Assembly (NCBI GenBank): GCA_030998225.1
Contig: JAPYXD010000728.1
Coordinates: forward strand, 1-64,000
DNA length: 64,000 bases
DNA from: Diplolepis rosae
Lineage: Eukaryota; Arthropoda; Insecta; Hymenoptera; Diplolepididae
Direction of reading: 5' to 3'
The notes below the pieces were generated by a model, which made no database searches, was not told the DNA's origin, and saw only the letters and a program-made list of their open reading frames with translations. Positions 34,196-47,600 of the stretch are shown in pieces. A program made the translations under genes and the position numbers. How positions within the stretch are numbered: position 1 is the first letter of the stretch; each line of letters starts with the position of its first letter.

Positions 34196-36378
34196 GAGAG
34201 AATCCCGTTGTATGATGGATGTGATCTCACAAAAGAAGAAAGCCGTCTACTAATTCTGACTCAAGCTCTTCGTAATCGTTTTACAGACGTTGCTTTACAA
34301 AGCTCTCTAACTTTAATAGACTGTCATCTACCGTATGTTTCACATGGCAGCAAACATCATTTTTTAAAGACTATTCCAGACCAAAATGAAATCACGTGTT
34401 ATTATTGTCCACTGTGCCTGACTATTATCAATTTTGAAAACTCAAATCAAGTACAATGCGTCCAGTGCAACAACGAGTACACTATGTCACGTTTGAATAA
34501 AGATGGGAATTACTTTTTTTACTTGCCACTTGAACCTCAGTTGAAAGATTTGATTAACAGTAAACATTTTCAAGATTTTAGGAAAGATTGCAATGAAAGC
34601 GATGTCGTTAATGGACGGATTTATTGTCGATTACGTGAAGAGCATATTATTTCTGAGCATGATATCACAATTCAATGGAATACCGACGGAGTAAATGTAT
34701 TTAATTCATCAATAAGATCGATCTGGCCCATTTTGGTAATGGTTAATGAATTGCCATACCGTTTGCGAAAAAATAATATGTTGTTGTGCGGCTTATGGTT
34801 CGGCGAAAAAAAGCCAGCTATGAATCTTTTTCTCCGACCATTTATCGATGAACTTATTCGATTGCATGAGTATGGTTTTCAATCATCGATATTTCTTAAC
34901 AAAGAACCTATAAGGATCAGGGTACACACTTTACTTAGTCCAGTAGATTCGTCTGCACGTCCAGCAATACAAAATATCAAGCAATATAATGGCATGTTCG
35001 GTTGTTCTTATTGTCTTCATAAAGGAGAGAATATAACTATAGGGCGAGGAAAGTCGCGCGTTTACTGTGGCGAGATAAAAAGATTAAGAACAACAGACCA
35101 ACACAATAGGGACGCTGAATTAGCTGACGGAAACTTACCCATCCGGGGTGTTAAAGGGTATTCTGTCGTTAGCCTTATACCACTTTTTCATATAAGTAAA
35201 TGCTTCCCCCAGAATATTTGCATTCGGTTTTAGAAGGAGTTGTTAAGATGCTTGTCAGTGCAATTTTTAATTCTGAAAATTCTAAAAAGGAATGGTACTT
35301 AGGTAGGATGATTAACGCTATTGATGAAAGACTTAAACGAATAAAGCCACCGTGTGAAATAACAAGAACACCAGGTACCCTAAAACATCACAAAAGATGG
35401 AAAGCTTCGGAATGGAAAAGTTTCCTTCTTTATTACTTATTAATATGCTTCAAAAATTTCCTACCTTTGAGATATATGAAACACTGGTTATTACTTGTAT
35501 ACAGTATAAACACTTTTTCAAAGTTAAAGATAACTGAAGCTGAATTTATGAAAGCCAGAGAAGCACTTCGTAAATTTGTATTTGGTGTTGAAGAACTGTA
35601 TGGAAAAGAGTATATGAAATTTAATGTACACATTTTATTGCACATTCCTCAAGCTATACAGAACTTTGGTGCTCTTTGGGCTTGGTCGACTTTTCCTTAT
35701 GAACATTACAACGGTGTTTTGAAGAAATTATTTAATGGAACACAATATGTCCCTGAACAAATTTGCAAATTTTATACAAGGTTTCGATTCATTAACATAG
35801 CTTCAGAGATTTTTAGCAGAGAAAATTGCAGTGAGAGAGGAAAAAAATTATTTAGATCACTGATGAAGGAATGCGGTATAAAAAGATGTATTCAGTATGG
35901 AGATTTCTTGAGAATATTTGGTGCTCCATTATATGTAAACTTAACGATAATACAAAAACTTGTAATAGAAGAAGTTCTCGAAGGAGTAGTTGATGATGCA
36001 GCTGAAGCATTCAAACGTTTTGTTTACAAAAATGTATTGTATCACACATCTAACGATAATAGATTGATTAAAAGAAATAATAGTACCATTGAGACCACGG
36101 ACGGACGTTTTATGGTCATATTAGATTTTCTAATAGTAAAACTTAGTGAGACAGGAGGATTCAAACATGTTATTATCGGTAAAGAATTGCAAAGACAAAA
36201 TAAAACACTATTTAATGTAGGAAATGTCTCATCCTCTGAGTTTTCCTATATTGTGAAAGAAACCAATAACATAATGTGCTGTATGCCATATATGATAAAA
36301 GTAAAATGTGTAAACATTCAGTGCGATGAAACTGAATTGTGCCTTTTGCCAATTGTTAATAATTTAGAAACAGATTAA
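34196..36378 (+). pseudogene. CACTA (EnSpm) transposase, main exon with one frameshift
   Basis: The largest coding region of the window. After a CAG acceptor the frame reads ERIPLYDGCDLTKEESRLLI, a zinc-binding segment (CYYCPLCL...QCVQC), the TDGVNVFNSS motif with the probable first catalytic aspartate, and a second CSYC pair. At about 35190 a one-base shift moves to the frame starting 35200, which continues PPEYLHSVLEGVVKML (the E/DxxH motif position) and a DUF4218-like region with HILLHIPQAIQNFG and ALWAWSTFPYEHYNGVLKKLF. It ends at 36378. Joined with the exons at 29546 and perhaps 12008 the protein would be about 840-890 residues, a normal size. CACTA enzymes cut and paste DNA with a DDE/D nuclease. 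Everything but the shift looks well preserved, so inactivation may be recent or a sequencing error. The element's own terminal repeats were not identified. Confidence 0.85.
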
Positions 36379-36708
36379 GAAATAAATAAATATTGAAGTT
36401 TATACTTTTTACCACTTCACTGAGAAGAAACTACTTTTCAATGTATTGCATCAGTTCTGTGTGCAGCCAGAGCAAGATTAAAAAAACGTGAGTCTTTCTT
36501 TGATACATTCGAATCAAACAAAAGGAAGAAAGCAGGGCTTTACCCCTCCGTCTTTCCTTCGTTTAACACGAGTTAGAGAAAGACATAAGATTTCGTAATT
36601 CAGCACTGTCTGCAGCCTGTAAAGTCAATGAATACACATGCTATATAAATATCATGGAATGCCGCTCTGATTAGATACGACATTTTTTAATTCACATATT
36701 ATTATTTG
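36379..36708. other. 3' flank of the CACTA gene
   Basis: AATAAATAAATATTG follows the stop within 25 bp and offers AATAAA-type poly(A) signals. No CACTA terminal repeat was recognised. Confidence 0.4.
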
Positions 36709-37539
36709 ATAATTGAACCCACGGGAAGAAGAACTCGCCTGGCCCTCGAAAAAGGGGAAAAGTATTGTCCACTTTCTAAAATTGAAGTATAAAAAAGTTG
36801 TAAAAACTCGAAATAAAAAAATATAAGCTGATAGAGCTTGTCAAAATACAACTTTTATTCCTCAAGTATTTTTTAGTCCAACATGATTATTACGGAAAAA
36901 AAATATAAAAGGTATTTTTTGAATATCCTAAAATCAATGTTTCAAAAAACATAAATTGCGATTTCTCCGTAAGTACTGCAAGCAATGGAGTCAATTTTGC
37001 GTATTTTCATTCAGTATTCATTGCTGATGCCGAATAATCATTTAAAAACTATAAATACCATCAACATTTGATAATATTCAATAACAAAACAATACCTGTC
37101 AATTCTTTGTTTTTCGCGATTCGGAGTGAAAAAGTGACGAATAAATTTTATGTTTCGAAAAATATGAAGTGACAAAGTTATTTATTTGTATTTAAGGAAG
37201 TTTTTCGGGAAATTTCAAATTATTCGTACTAAATTGAATCCATTGCTTGCAGTACTTACGGAGAAATCGCAATTTATGTTTTTTGAAGCATTGATTTTAG
37301 GACATTCAAAAAATACCTTATACATTTTTTTTTTCGTAATAATCATGTTGGACTAAAAAATACTTGAGGAATAAAAGTTGTATTTTCAGCTTTATATATA
37401 TATATATATATATTTCAGCTTATATTTTTTCATTTCGAGTTTTTACAACTTTTTTTTTTACTTCAATTTTAAAAAGTGGACAATACTTTTCCCCTTTTTC
37501 GAGCGCTCGGCGAGTTCTTCTTCCCGTGGGCTCAATTAT
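36709..37539. mobile_element. Foldback element, ATAATTGAACCCACGGGAAG ends
   Basis: An 831-bp foldback with ~290-bp arms (36709-36995 and 37235-37539). Matched blocks include GAAGAACTCGCC, GGGGAAAAGTATTGTCCACTT, TACTTGAGGAATAAAAGTTG in complement, and GCAATTTATGTTTTTTGA. The right arm has an extra (TA)n run near 37396. The loop has no coding signal. Confidence 0.75.
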
Positions 37540-38340
37540 TACAGACATTTTTAATACATAATCTCGAAGAATGGTAACCTCTACATCCGAATATCCAAAC
37601 AAAAATGCATCTTATAGCGAAAATCGCACACATATCTTATGTTTGTACCTAATTTTTCTACTATAATCTTTAAGATTCTAAGTAGCTTCGATGATAATTT
37701 AAAAACTCCTGCAGATGGATCTAGTTTGGATGTCATATGATAATTTATAAAATACTCACCTTCAATACTTTTTAACAGTTGTAAATATTCAGGCACTTAT
37801 TACTATTCATTTCACACTTGTCGCATTCAGAGTTCCTTCACTTTTGTTAATTTCCGGTCTTTAAACTATGATAAGTGAATCAGATATTTAATCCAATCGC
37901 ATTGAACAGTAAATTTACATAAAATCTATACCTATACATCATTCAATTAAGGTATTGAATTGTATTTTATTAAAAATGTCATTTATCTACAAAACTTATT
38001 AAGAATACTATACAACTGTTTTAGATAAAAGAAAAGATAGTAGCTTTCGCAAAATTTAAAATGATTAGCAAAGCACAAATAACTTCGTACTTTGTGAAAC
38101 GTACTGTACATTTTATATGTTACGAGATGTAAAAATTGATAGACTTACGTGTATTGTAAGTTACCTAAATGTAAGGAATATGTAATTGCCAATATTGTTA
38201 TGTTATGTTATGATAATTGTATATCATTCAAAAATTCTCTACGGAAAAAACTGAATAACACAAGTTTTGTAAGGAAGCCTAGATAAGTTAATCATGATGT
38301 ACAATCAACGTTTATTTTATAAAGTATATTATGCATATTT
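37540..38340. other. Unassigned AT-rich sequence
   Basis: No recognised element or gene. Short minus-strand frames at 37420-37796 show no domain. Confidence 0.3.
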
Positions 38341-38470
38341 GTAATGTTGGATAATTGGCTTTAGGGTCCATAAATGAAAAAAACAGTAGTTTTAATCAAA
38401 CGTTTCGACTCTGATTTGAGTCCTCATCAGTGATCTTTATTTCTTAGGTCATTGCAATTCCTTGGTTTCT
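38341..38470 (-). mobile_element. Isolated Penelope-like element terminus
   Basis: GATAATTGGCTTTAGGGTCC followed by ~40 bp and a hammerhead core matches the left end of the PLE palindrome at 53095-53190 (TAATTGGCTTTAGGGTCC, same spacing to the ribozyme). No coding sequence adjoins it, so only the 3' terminal part is present. Confidence 0.65.
38402..38430 (-). ncRNA. Hammerhead ribozyme core (type I)
   Basis: Minus strand: CUGAUGAG, stem II GACUC/GAGUC with loop AAAUCA, then CGAAAC and GUU. AUCA before and UGAU after can pair as stem I. Full match to the conserved core. Confidence 0.75.
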
Positions 38471-39213
38471 GATAAATTTAATCCTGGTTTTAATTTTATC
38501 TTTTTTCTACGTCGCTGTTTTTTAAGGCATATTTTCATAAACTCACTATAAGAGGATCGTTTAGTGACAATGCATATTATTATTTAATTTATACAAAGTT
38601 ATCAATATAAATTGTATTTTTTTTACTGAATAACAAATAATCTATACCCTTTTACTTTGTTTTCAGTAATTTTACATAGTCGAATGTAAATTTTCCATGA
38701 TAAGTTTAGTTCATTTACAAAACGTGGGAAAATTACTGGAATAAACGTATAATTTCACAAAATTTTATAAATCGCTTCACTTAAAATGGATCTCTTTATT
38801 CCAGCGATAATTTTAGCGATTTCACATAATTTCGTAAAATTACTATCTTTATCGTAGTGTTTTTCTTTCATCTGTTTAATGTAACATACTAATTGAATTA
38901 AATTTTATATGATTTCGTAAAATTAACAAAAATAATATGAAAGTGCATAACTCTTCTTCTTACAGGGTACTAATAAGATAAGATTATACTGTAATTGACG
39001 AAAATAAAAAAACTTATATCCAATTTGTGAACAATTTTTTTTCAACGCTCTTTATTATTTCCAGAAATAAATATAAATACTGAAAATTTGTAGATGGTAA
39101 ATGAATTTTTGAACACTTCTTTATCACTCATATTGTTTCATTAAGTTGTCTAGTTATATAATTTTCAAATCATCTTAAAGCATTCAATTCAGTGCATTCC
39201 GGTATTTTTTGCT
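38471..39213. other. Unassigned AT-rich sequence
   Basis: Repeated short words such as GTAAAATTAC and ACATAATTTCGTAAAAT, but no clear element or gene. Confidence 0.3.
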
Positions 39214-39356
39214 TCAATACTTATCGCCAATACTTATCGCCAATACTTTCGGCGCGAAAAAAGTATTGGATTTACCAATACTTGTTCCAATACTTATTAC
39301 AATACTTATTCCAATACTTGATCCAATACTTGATCCAATACTTGATCCAATACTTT
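39214..39356 (+). repeat. 12-bp minisatellite (CAATACTTGATC and variants)
   Basis: About ten copies of CAATACTT plus four variable bases (ATCG, GATC, GTTC, ATTA). Directly precedes the 90-bp array. Confidence 0.8.
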
Positions 39357-39419
39357 TTTTTCATAAGGGTTGATATAATTAAAACAGATGATAATGTTTT
39401 TATAAAAAGTCACTAGATT

Positions 39420-42400
39420 CAAGCTTATGTGCGAACAAACATTATTAATTGGACCAAAGTTGATATGATTAAAACAGATGGTAATGGTTTTATATAAAAT
39501 CAGAAGTTTCAAGGTTATGTTATGTGCATATAACCTGAAAACTACTAATTTTATATAAAAACATTGCAATCTGTTTTAATCATATCAATTTTGGTACAAT
39601 TAATGATGATTTTTCGCTCATAACCTTAAATCTAGTCATTTTGTATAGAAACATTATTATATGTTTTTATCATATCAAGTTTGGTCCAATTAATGATGTT
39701 TTTCCGCACATAACCTTAAAACTAGTGACTTCTTATAAAAACATTATCATCTGTTTTAATCATATCAAGTTTGGTCCAATTTATTAATGATTTATCCACA
39801 CATAACCTTAAATCTAGTGACTTTTTATAAAGACATTACTGTCTGCTTAATTAGGATCAATTTTGGTACAATTAATGATGATTTTTCGCTCATAACCTTA
39901 AATCTAGTGACTTTTTATAAAAACATTACTATCTGTTCAATTAGGACCAAGTTTGCTCCAATTAATAATGATTTCCGCTCATAACCTTAAATCTAGTGAC
40001 TTTTTATAAAAACATTATTATCCGTTTTTATCATATCAAGTTTGGTCCAATTAATAATGATTTTCCGCACATAACCTTAAAACTAGTGACTTTTTATAAA
40101 AACATTATCATCTGTTTTGATCATATCAAGTTTTGTCCAAATAATGATGATTTTTCGCTCATAACCTTAAATCTAGTCATTTTGTATAAAAATATTACCA
40201 TCTATTTTAATTAGATCGAGTTTGGTACAATTAATGATGATTTTTCGCTCATAACCTTAAATCTAGTGACTTTTTATAAAGACATTACTATCTGTTTAAT
40301 TAGGATCGAGTTTGCTCCAAATAATGATGATTTTTCGCACATAACCTTGAAACTAGTCACTTTTTATGAAAAAATGTCCATCTATTTTAATTAGATCGAG
40401 TTTGGTACAATTAATGATGATTTTTCGCTCATAACCTTAAATCTAGTGACTTTTTATAAAGACATTACTATCTGTTTAATTAGGATCGAGTTTGCTCCAA
40501 TTAATGATGATTTTTCGCTCATAACCTTAAATCTAGTGACTTTTTATAAAAACATTACTATCTGTTCAATTAGGACCAAGTTTGCTCCAATTAATAATGA
40601 TTTTACGCAAATAACCTTAAAACTAGTGACTTCTTATTAAAACATTATCATCTTTTTTAATCATATCAAGTTTGATCCAATTAATGATGATTTCTCGCAC
40701 ATAACCTTAAAACTAGTCATTTTGTATAAAAATATTACCATCTGTTTTAATCATATCAAGTTTGATCCAATTAATGATGATTTTTCGCTCATAACCTTAA
40801 ATCTAGTGACTTTTTATAAAAACATTACTATCTGTTTAATTAGGATGGAGTTTAGTCCAATTAATGATGATTTTTCGCTCATAACCTGAAATCTTTTTAC
40901 TTTTCATGAAAACATTATCATCTTTTTTAATCATATCAAGTTTGGTCCAATTAATGATGATTTTCCGCACATAACCTTGAAACTTCTGATTTTATATAAA
41001 ACCATTACCATCTGTTTTAATCATATCAAGTTTGGTCCAATTTATTAATGATTTATCCACACATAACCTTAAATCTAGTGACTTTTTATAAAGACATTAC
41101 TGTCTGCTTAATTAGGATCAATTTTGGTACAATTAATGATGATTTTTCGCTCATAACCTTAAATCTAGTCATTTTGTATAAAAATATTACCATCTGTTTT
41201 AATCATATCAAGTTTGATCCAATTAATGATGATTTTTCGCTCATAACCTTAAATCTAGTGACTTTTTATAAAAACATTACTATCTGTTTAATTAGGATGG
41301 AGTTTAGTCCAATTAATGATGATTTTTCGCTCATAACCTGAAATCTTTTTACTTTTCATGAAAACATTATCATCTTTTTTAATCATATCAAGTTTGGTCC
41401 AATTAATAATGATTTTCCGCACATAACCTTAAAACTAGTGACTTCTTATAAAAACATTATCATCTGTTTTGATCATATCAAGTTTTGTCCAAATAATGAT
41501 GATTTTTCGCACATAACCTTGAAACTAGTCACTTTTTATGAAAAAATGTCCATCTATTTTAATTAGATCGAGTTTGGTACAATTAATGATGATTTTTCGC
41601 TCATAACCTTAAATCTAGTGACTTTTTATAAAGACATTACTATCTGTTTAATTAGGATCGAGTTTGCTCCAATTAATGATGATTTTTCGCTCATAACCTT
41701 AAATCTAGTGATTTTTATAAAAACATTACTATCTGTTCAATTAGGACCAAGTTTGCTCCAATTAATAATGATTTTACGCACATAACCTTAAAACTAGTGA
41801 CTTCTTATAAAAACATTATCATCTTTTTTAATCATATCAAGTTTGATCCAATTAATGATGATTTCTCGCACATAACCTTAAAACTAGTCATTTTGTATAA
41901 AAATATTACCATCTGTTTTAATCATATCAAGTTTGATCCAATTAATGATGATTTTTCGCTCATAACCTTAAATCTAGTGACTTTTTATAAAAACATTACT
42001 ATCTGTTTAATTAGGATGGAGTTTAGTCCAATTAATGATGATTTTTCGCTCATAACCTGAAATCTTTTTACTTTTCATGAAAACATTATCATCTTTTTTA
42101 ATCATATCAAGTTTGATCCACTTAATGATGATTTTCCGCACATAACCTTGAAACTTCTGATTTTATATAAAACCATTACCATCTGTTTTAATCATATCAA
42201 GTTTGGTCCAATTAATGATGATTTTTCGCTCATAACCTGAAATCTTTTTACTTTTCATGAAAACATTATCATCTTTTTTAATCATATCAACTTTGGTCCA
42301 ATTAATAATGATTTTTCGCACATAAGCTTGAATCTAGTGACTTTTTATAAAAACATTATCATCTGTTTTAATTATATCAAGTTTGGTCCAATTAATGATG

Positions 42401-42480
42401 ATTTTTCGCACATAACCTTGAAACTAGTCACTTTTTATAAAAAAATGTCCATCTATTTTAATTAGATCGAGTTTGGTTTA
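39420..42480 (+). repeat. 90-bp minisatellite array, about 34 copies, with higher-order structure
   Basis: The unit contains TTAATGATGATTTTTCGCTC, ATAACCTTAAATCTAGTGAC and TTTTTATAAAAACATTA, and recurs every 90 bp (e.g. 40231, 40321, 40411, 40501). Since 90 is divisible by three, open frames with repeated peptide runs appear; they are not genes. Blocks of several units recur together: the segment starting near 39787 recurs at 41048 (1261 bp later, 14 units plus 1) and the one near 41161 recurs at 41881 (720 bp, 8 units), so the array grew by multi-unit duplication. Confidence 0.9.
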
Positions 42481-42588
42481 ATTAATTCTGAATTTTATTA
42501 AAAAGAATGTTGTTGATTTTATCATAAATGTATTTTTATATTCTACTCTTTATTATTACGAAAAAATATGCATCATATATTCTCTTTA

Positions 42589-43130
42589 CACGGAGAGAAA
42601 TAACTGGAGCCATGTACATGGAAGTCATGAAGTGTTACACACTTATCGAATAACGATTGTGAAAAACGCGATTTCAAATTTTTGACACTAGACAACGTTC
42701 ATGCTCTACCTATTAAATATTCGTGCGTGTAGCATTAGCGACTCGCAGCTAGAACACATGAACGCTGAGTATATGATTCATGGCTTTCTTCATGTTCCAA
42801 ACGCTTGAACTTCACGTGCGGCGCACGTGAATCTCAAGCGTTCCCAAGAAGGAGTTCAACGCTTGAGTTTCACGTGCCGCACGTGAAACACAAGCGTTTG
42901 GCACCTTTGGCCCATCTAGTATCTACTATAAGTCGCATGAGTAGTAAATGTTATAATATCACATACTTTTTATGTGAATACACAGTATTTTGTCTTCATA
43001 GATTACTGTGCGCAGCTCGCATGAATTTTGAGCATTTATTACTCGATTTTTTAAGTTCAACTATATGAACAGCCACAATTGCCAAACACTGGTCTCGTTC
43101 GAGTGCATGGCACCAGTTATTTCTCTCGTG
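42589..43130. mobile_element. TIR element, CACGGAGAGAAATAACTGG ends, TA duplication
   Basis: A 542-bp element with ends CACGGAGAGAAATAACTGG and, inverted, CACGAGAGAAATAACTGGTG, flanked by TA. The interior has a foldback with four CACGTG motifs (42813-42885). Non-coding; the frame 42805-43068 is a chance reading of the foldback. Confidence 0.7.
42803..42897. repeat. Nested palindrome with four CACGTG motifs
   Basis: CACGTG at 42813, 42824, 42871 and 42880, arranged as two close pairs inside an ACGCTTGA.../...TCAAGCG hairpin. CACGTG is the core of many bHLH binding sites; binding here is only a possibility. Confidence 0.6.
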
Positions 43131-44647
43131 TATTTATGCGTTTGGGATTTATTGTGATGTTCCGGATTTGGAAACATCCAAATATCGAAATATCGAACAA
43201 GTCGATATTCGATTTATTTGGGCGGGTTAAATTTAAATTGTCTATTTAGAGGCGTTCGGTCGGCCTATGAAAATAGGAATGGGAGAATCAACTTTTCACT
43301 TCTGAATCTATGACACAACTTGTACTTTTTTATTTAGTCAACTGTTCAAACTTGGTACTAAATTTTTAAAGACAAACGAAATTTCACAATTTCTGTACAA
43401 AATCTAACGAAGGTCACGAGGTTGAGAGATTTTTAAAAAGAACTGAAGTGAATACGCGATCGAGAGGGTGCGTGAGTGTCCAGAGAGGGATCCAAGGGGT
43501 CTTTTTATCAAAAGTCCCCACTAAATGATTTTAGTTTTTTGGGCGTAGACAATCGATCTAATTGGTTGATTTTAAGTTTTAGGTGTTTCCAAAAAAATCT
43601 TATTGAATGAGATTCTTCCCTTAAATCAGTGAGGGCGGATACGAACTAGGCCAATAGTGGGTGTCAGGCCCACGTGCGTTCCCAGCATCTCAAGTGCGGC
43701 CACTTGAGGGTGTCAAAATACAATTCCTCTTTTGACTCCTGGGGTCCGTCTCTGGTCACTTAACTTCGATCGTAGATCAATTTTTAAGGGTTGACAAGTA
43801 CCCGTGTTCTTTCACATTTTACGATCGTTCTGGGGATTTTGGGTTTATTGAAATTTGGAATCAAATTTCAACGACTATTGAGTATTTAGCGAAATTCATA
43901 GTTTGTAAACCAAACAACTTATACTGGATGGCAATAAATTTAGAATTTATTAGTCGCTAGTGATATTTCCCAAACTCTCCAGAACGGTTTTCACATAATC
44001 TGGTCCTATTTAGGACAAAGGAAGGCTCTTAAAACTATTTATTATTTATTTCTAGTGAGGCATTTCCTCGAAGGTTTCCAGACGACCTGTCAATCTGAAA
44101 ATAAACCATTAATTTAATTATTATAAGGAACAAGGCTTGTTTATTTATTATTTCTCTTAAATGTCAACTTGATCTGGTAAATTTCAGCATGTAAATTAAC
44201 ATTAAATTTCATTTTGACAATTTAAGAACCGTGAGATTGTTGCACGTGTCCGTACATATAAAGTGACATAAACCAACCCTTGTTATTTTGTCAATACAAC
44301 TAAAAGATTTATATTTATTCTTAATACTAAAAGTCTCTTTGATCATAAACCTTAAGATTTATTCTGCCTTTTTAAGTATTTTAAATAAAATCGAAATTGA
44401 ATTTTCCCACGGCATTTCTTTGTTACGTACAATTACGTACGTACCGAAGAAGTGAATTTGAATCGAGTTCATGAACGCTCGATCTAGTTTATTCGCAATC
44501 CGCAAAATAGATGAGCACACACGTGCCCTCATCGGGAAGTTTCGTAACTAAGTAGTTGGCTGAATTTCATTTCGTGTTTTGTGAAGTACGGGCATAAGAG
44601 ATTGGTCTCCTTATATCTAGTCTCCATGGAAAACTCGATCACACTAC
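43131..44647. other. Unassigned sequence, possibly old LTR-element remains
   Basis: More GC-rich in places (43440-43760) than its neighbours. No domain, long frame or paired ends found. A TATTTAGCG..TTATTTATTATTT stretch could be the remains of an LTR, but I cannot support it. Confidence 0.25.
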
Positions 44648-47600
44648 CGTTGAGTGAAGATAGGTATAGAGGAGACATCCAGGGCGATTGAAAGGTCCAA
44701 ACCTTGCGGGAAAAGACGCCAGGGGTAGGTAAAGTTCAGGCACCAACCACGGGGATCGACACTTTCGAAAGTCGACAAAATCTCACGGATATGAAGTAAG
44801 TTGCAGGAGTAAGGCCTAAACTTGTGTTGGTGAGTCTGCTGTATTCATGATGGGTCAGGTAGTCCTCGTCGATTCAACCCTAACTTGTCGACAGAATTTC
44901 ACAAAATAGCCTTTTACCTCTTTTCCTTCTTCTTCGCTCTTTACTAGTCTTTTCCTAAAATCGGATATATATTTTTAAAAAATATATATATCAAATTAAA
45001 ATAGTAGATTGTATTGACCCTTGATTTAATTCATAATACTTCTAAAGCCAATGCAAACGTACCAAGTATTATGAATTATATATATATAATAATACATAAA
45101 AGAGTATATGTAAAATATTTTATAATATAATATATATGTATTTTATATATATATATGTATATAATATTATGTATTATATTATTTATTATAAATTTTATAA
45201 TATAATATATATAAAATATTTTATATTATAAATTTTGTATTATAATATATGTATAAAAGAATATATATAAATATTAAATATATATAAATAAACCATGTAT
45301 TAGAATTAACAATTTTTTTTTTGAAATTTATTACATATTTATTGACAAATCGTTTTCAATATTCTTTCATTATCTTGATTACAATACTGAAGACATATAG
45401 AAAATGGAAATAAATTATCAATGATGATATTTTGAAAGTTTAATTTTCATACAATTATAATTATAAATATTATTCTCTATAGGGATACAATAATAATTGC
45501 TTTTTTTTTTAAATTTACAATTCTTAGAAAAATTAAAATTAAAACAAAGTATTGCCTTTAATATATGTTACGTCGTAACAATTTAATTATTCGTTGTTTT
45601 TTACCACTCATATTCGTCAATCACATCTTCTTGAAAATAGTATTTTTTAGAGTCGTTCGAAAGAGAAATTATTTATTATTTCGTCAGCTGAAAGAGCTTA
45701 GGTTTTATAGTTGAAGGTATAATTTGTCTACGCTTACCTTAAGTTTCATTTATGATGTTCTTAAACATAGTTCTATAATTTTATGCCTTTAATCTGCAGA
45801 ACCACACTGCAGACACGTTTTGTATATGTATAATTGCTTTACTCCATCGACAAAGCTGAGGATTAAATCGGTCCTTAGTTTTATTACACTAGAGGCCCTC
45901 CGCCTAAATGAGCTGTCCCTCTATATGATTTGAAGAGTTCTTACACAGTTTTTCCTACAACCTTCCAGCTAGTCATGCCTCCCTTGCCAACCCAAAGGGC
46001 GGGATGGACACCTTCCTCCATTGTATGCCATTTGCCAATCAACACCAACCTTCTCCCACTCAACAAACCTTCAATCAGCTGATGAATTTGGGTACAACTA
46101 AAAACTAAGCTCCGAGGTAGAACATAAGTTTGATTCTAAGAGGTAACACCAACAAACGCCGAACAACCTTGTAAATTTTGGTTTCCTTCCAAATCAGTGT
46201 ACCAGTATAAAAATTAAGTTCATTAAAAATAAAGATCATTACGTGTTATGTAACCTGAATGAATTTAATTAATAACATCATATCACAAAGTTTCACATAA
46301 GCTCATATAGCTCAAAACAATATATAATAATTTTTTAGAGAATATTAGAGAAAAAAGATTCTCTACAACTTGACCGTTTCCGATTTTTGAAAATAAATTC
46401 TTTAATGGCTGAAATTATGAAAAAACAGTTTTTCAAACAAAATTATAAATATCAAATCCAAGCACTTGCAGGTGCAAAGTGCAGGCGTTATAAACGGATT
46501 TTTACAGAGGATCTATAAAATCTTGACTTAGTTTCTAGATCTTCAGAATTATGACATGGAAGAATATTGTTATTTGTACGAATGCATCAATATTTTTCTT
46601 TGGATTTAAAAAAATTTGATTGCAAACTAGTTCCTGTAAATTATATGTCTTAATTTAGTCGATTCAATGGAATTTAATAAATAGAATTTATTCAATAAAA
46701 AATAAATGACACAATTTACGTAAATCAATTATTTGAGTCCCCAGCAATTTTTAATTATGATTAAAAAGTTTTTTTTTATTACTTAAACAGAGAAAAATCA
46801 TTTCAGTTAATCTATAGTAAAGAAGTAATAAAGTTAAAATGATTCATTTTTTATTTTTGGTTTGTAATATGTAATAACTTCCAAAAAAAATTGTGAATAT
46901 TTTTATTTTTTCAAAATATAAATCCGATCTTAGAAAAAGACAAGTCAAGAACGAAGTAGAAGGAAATTCATTTATTTTTTATTGAATATATTCTATTGAT
47001 TGAATCCCATTGAATTGATTGAAATAAGTCAGATAATTTACAGGAATTAGTTTGAAATCAAATTTTTGAAATTCAAAGAAAAATATTGATGTATTCGTCC
47101 AAATAATAATGTTCTTTCGTGTCATAATTCTGTAGATCTGAAAAATAAGTTAAGATTTTATAAATCCTTTGTAAATATTCTTTCATAACGCCTATACTTT
47201 GCACCTGCAGATAGGTGGATTTGAGATTTATAATCTGAAAAGATGATGATCGAAGAGATGGTTCTTTATAATTACATTGCTGCTTTACAGTAAATGCTAA
47301 GTAGTCGTAAAAGAGCCCTTTCGCCTTTCTTACTGTCAAATTCTATAAAATAACTTCAGATCTGAAGCTGGTCATTTACATTCTCTAACAAATTATTATA
47401 TATTTAAGAGCAATACTTTGTTTTAATTTTAGTTTCTCTAAGAATTGTAAATTTTTTTAAAAATGAAATTATTATTGTATCCCTATAGAGAATAATATTA
47501 ACTTTGTAACCGTATTGTATAATCAAAAATTATATTGTATGAAAATTAAACTTTCAAAATATCATCATTGATAATTTATTTCCATTGTCTATATGTCTTC

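Noticed and set aside
35150..35235. Programmed ribosomal frameshift in the CACTA gene, or a 17-base intron
   Set aside because: No slippery heptamer is visible and the GT...AG interval is far too short to splice; an indel is simpler.
39306..42060. Long repetitive frames that look like a repeat protein
   Set aside because: The 90-bp period is divisible by three, so any open unit stays open. Stops occur in other units and there is no start or conserved protein.
39214..42480. CRISPR-like array
   Set aside because: Units are contiguous 12-bp or 90-bp repeats without unique spacers, in a eukaryotic genome.
43131..44647. LTR retrotransposon
   Set aside because: No paired LTRs, primer-binding site or gag/pol sequence could be found.
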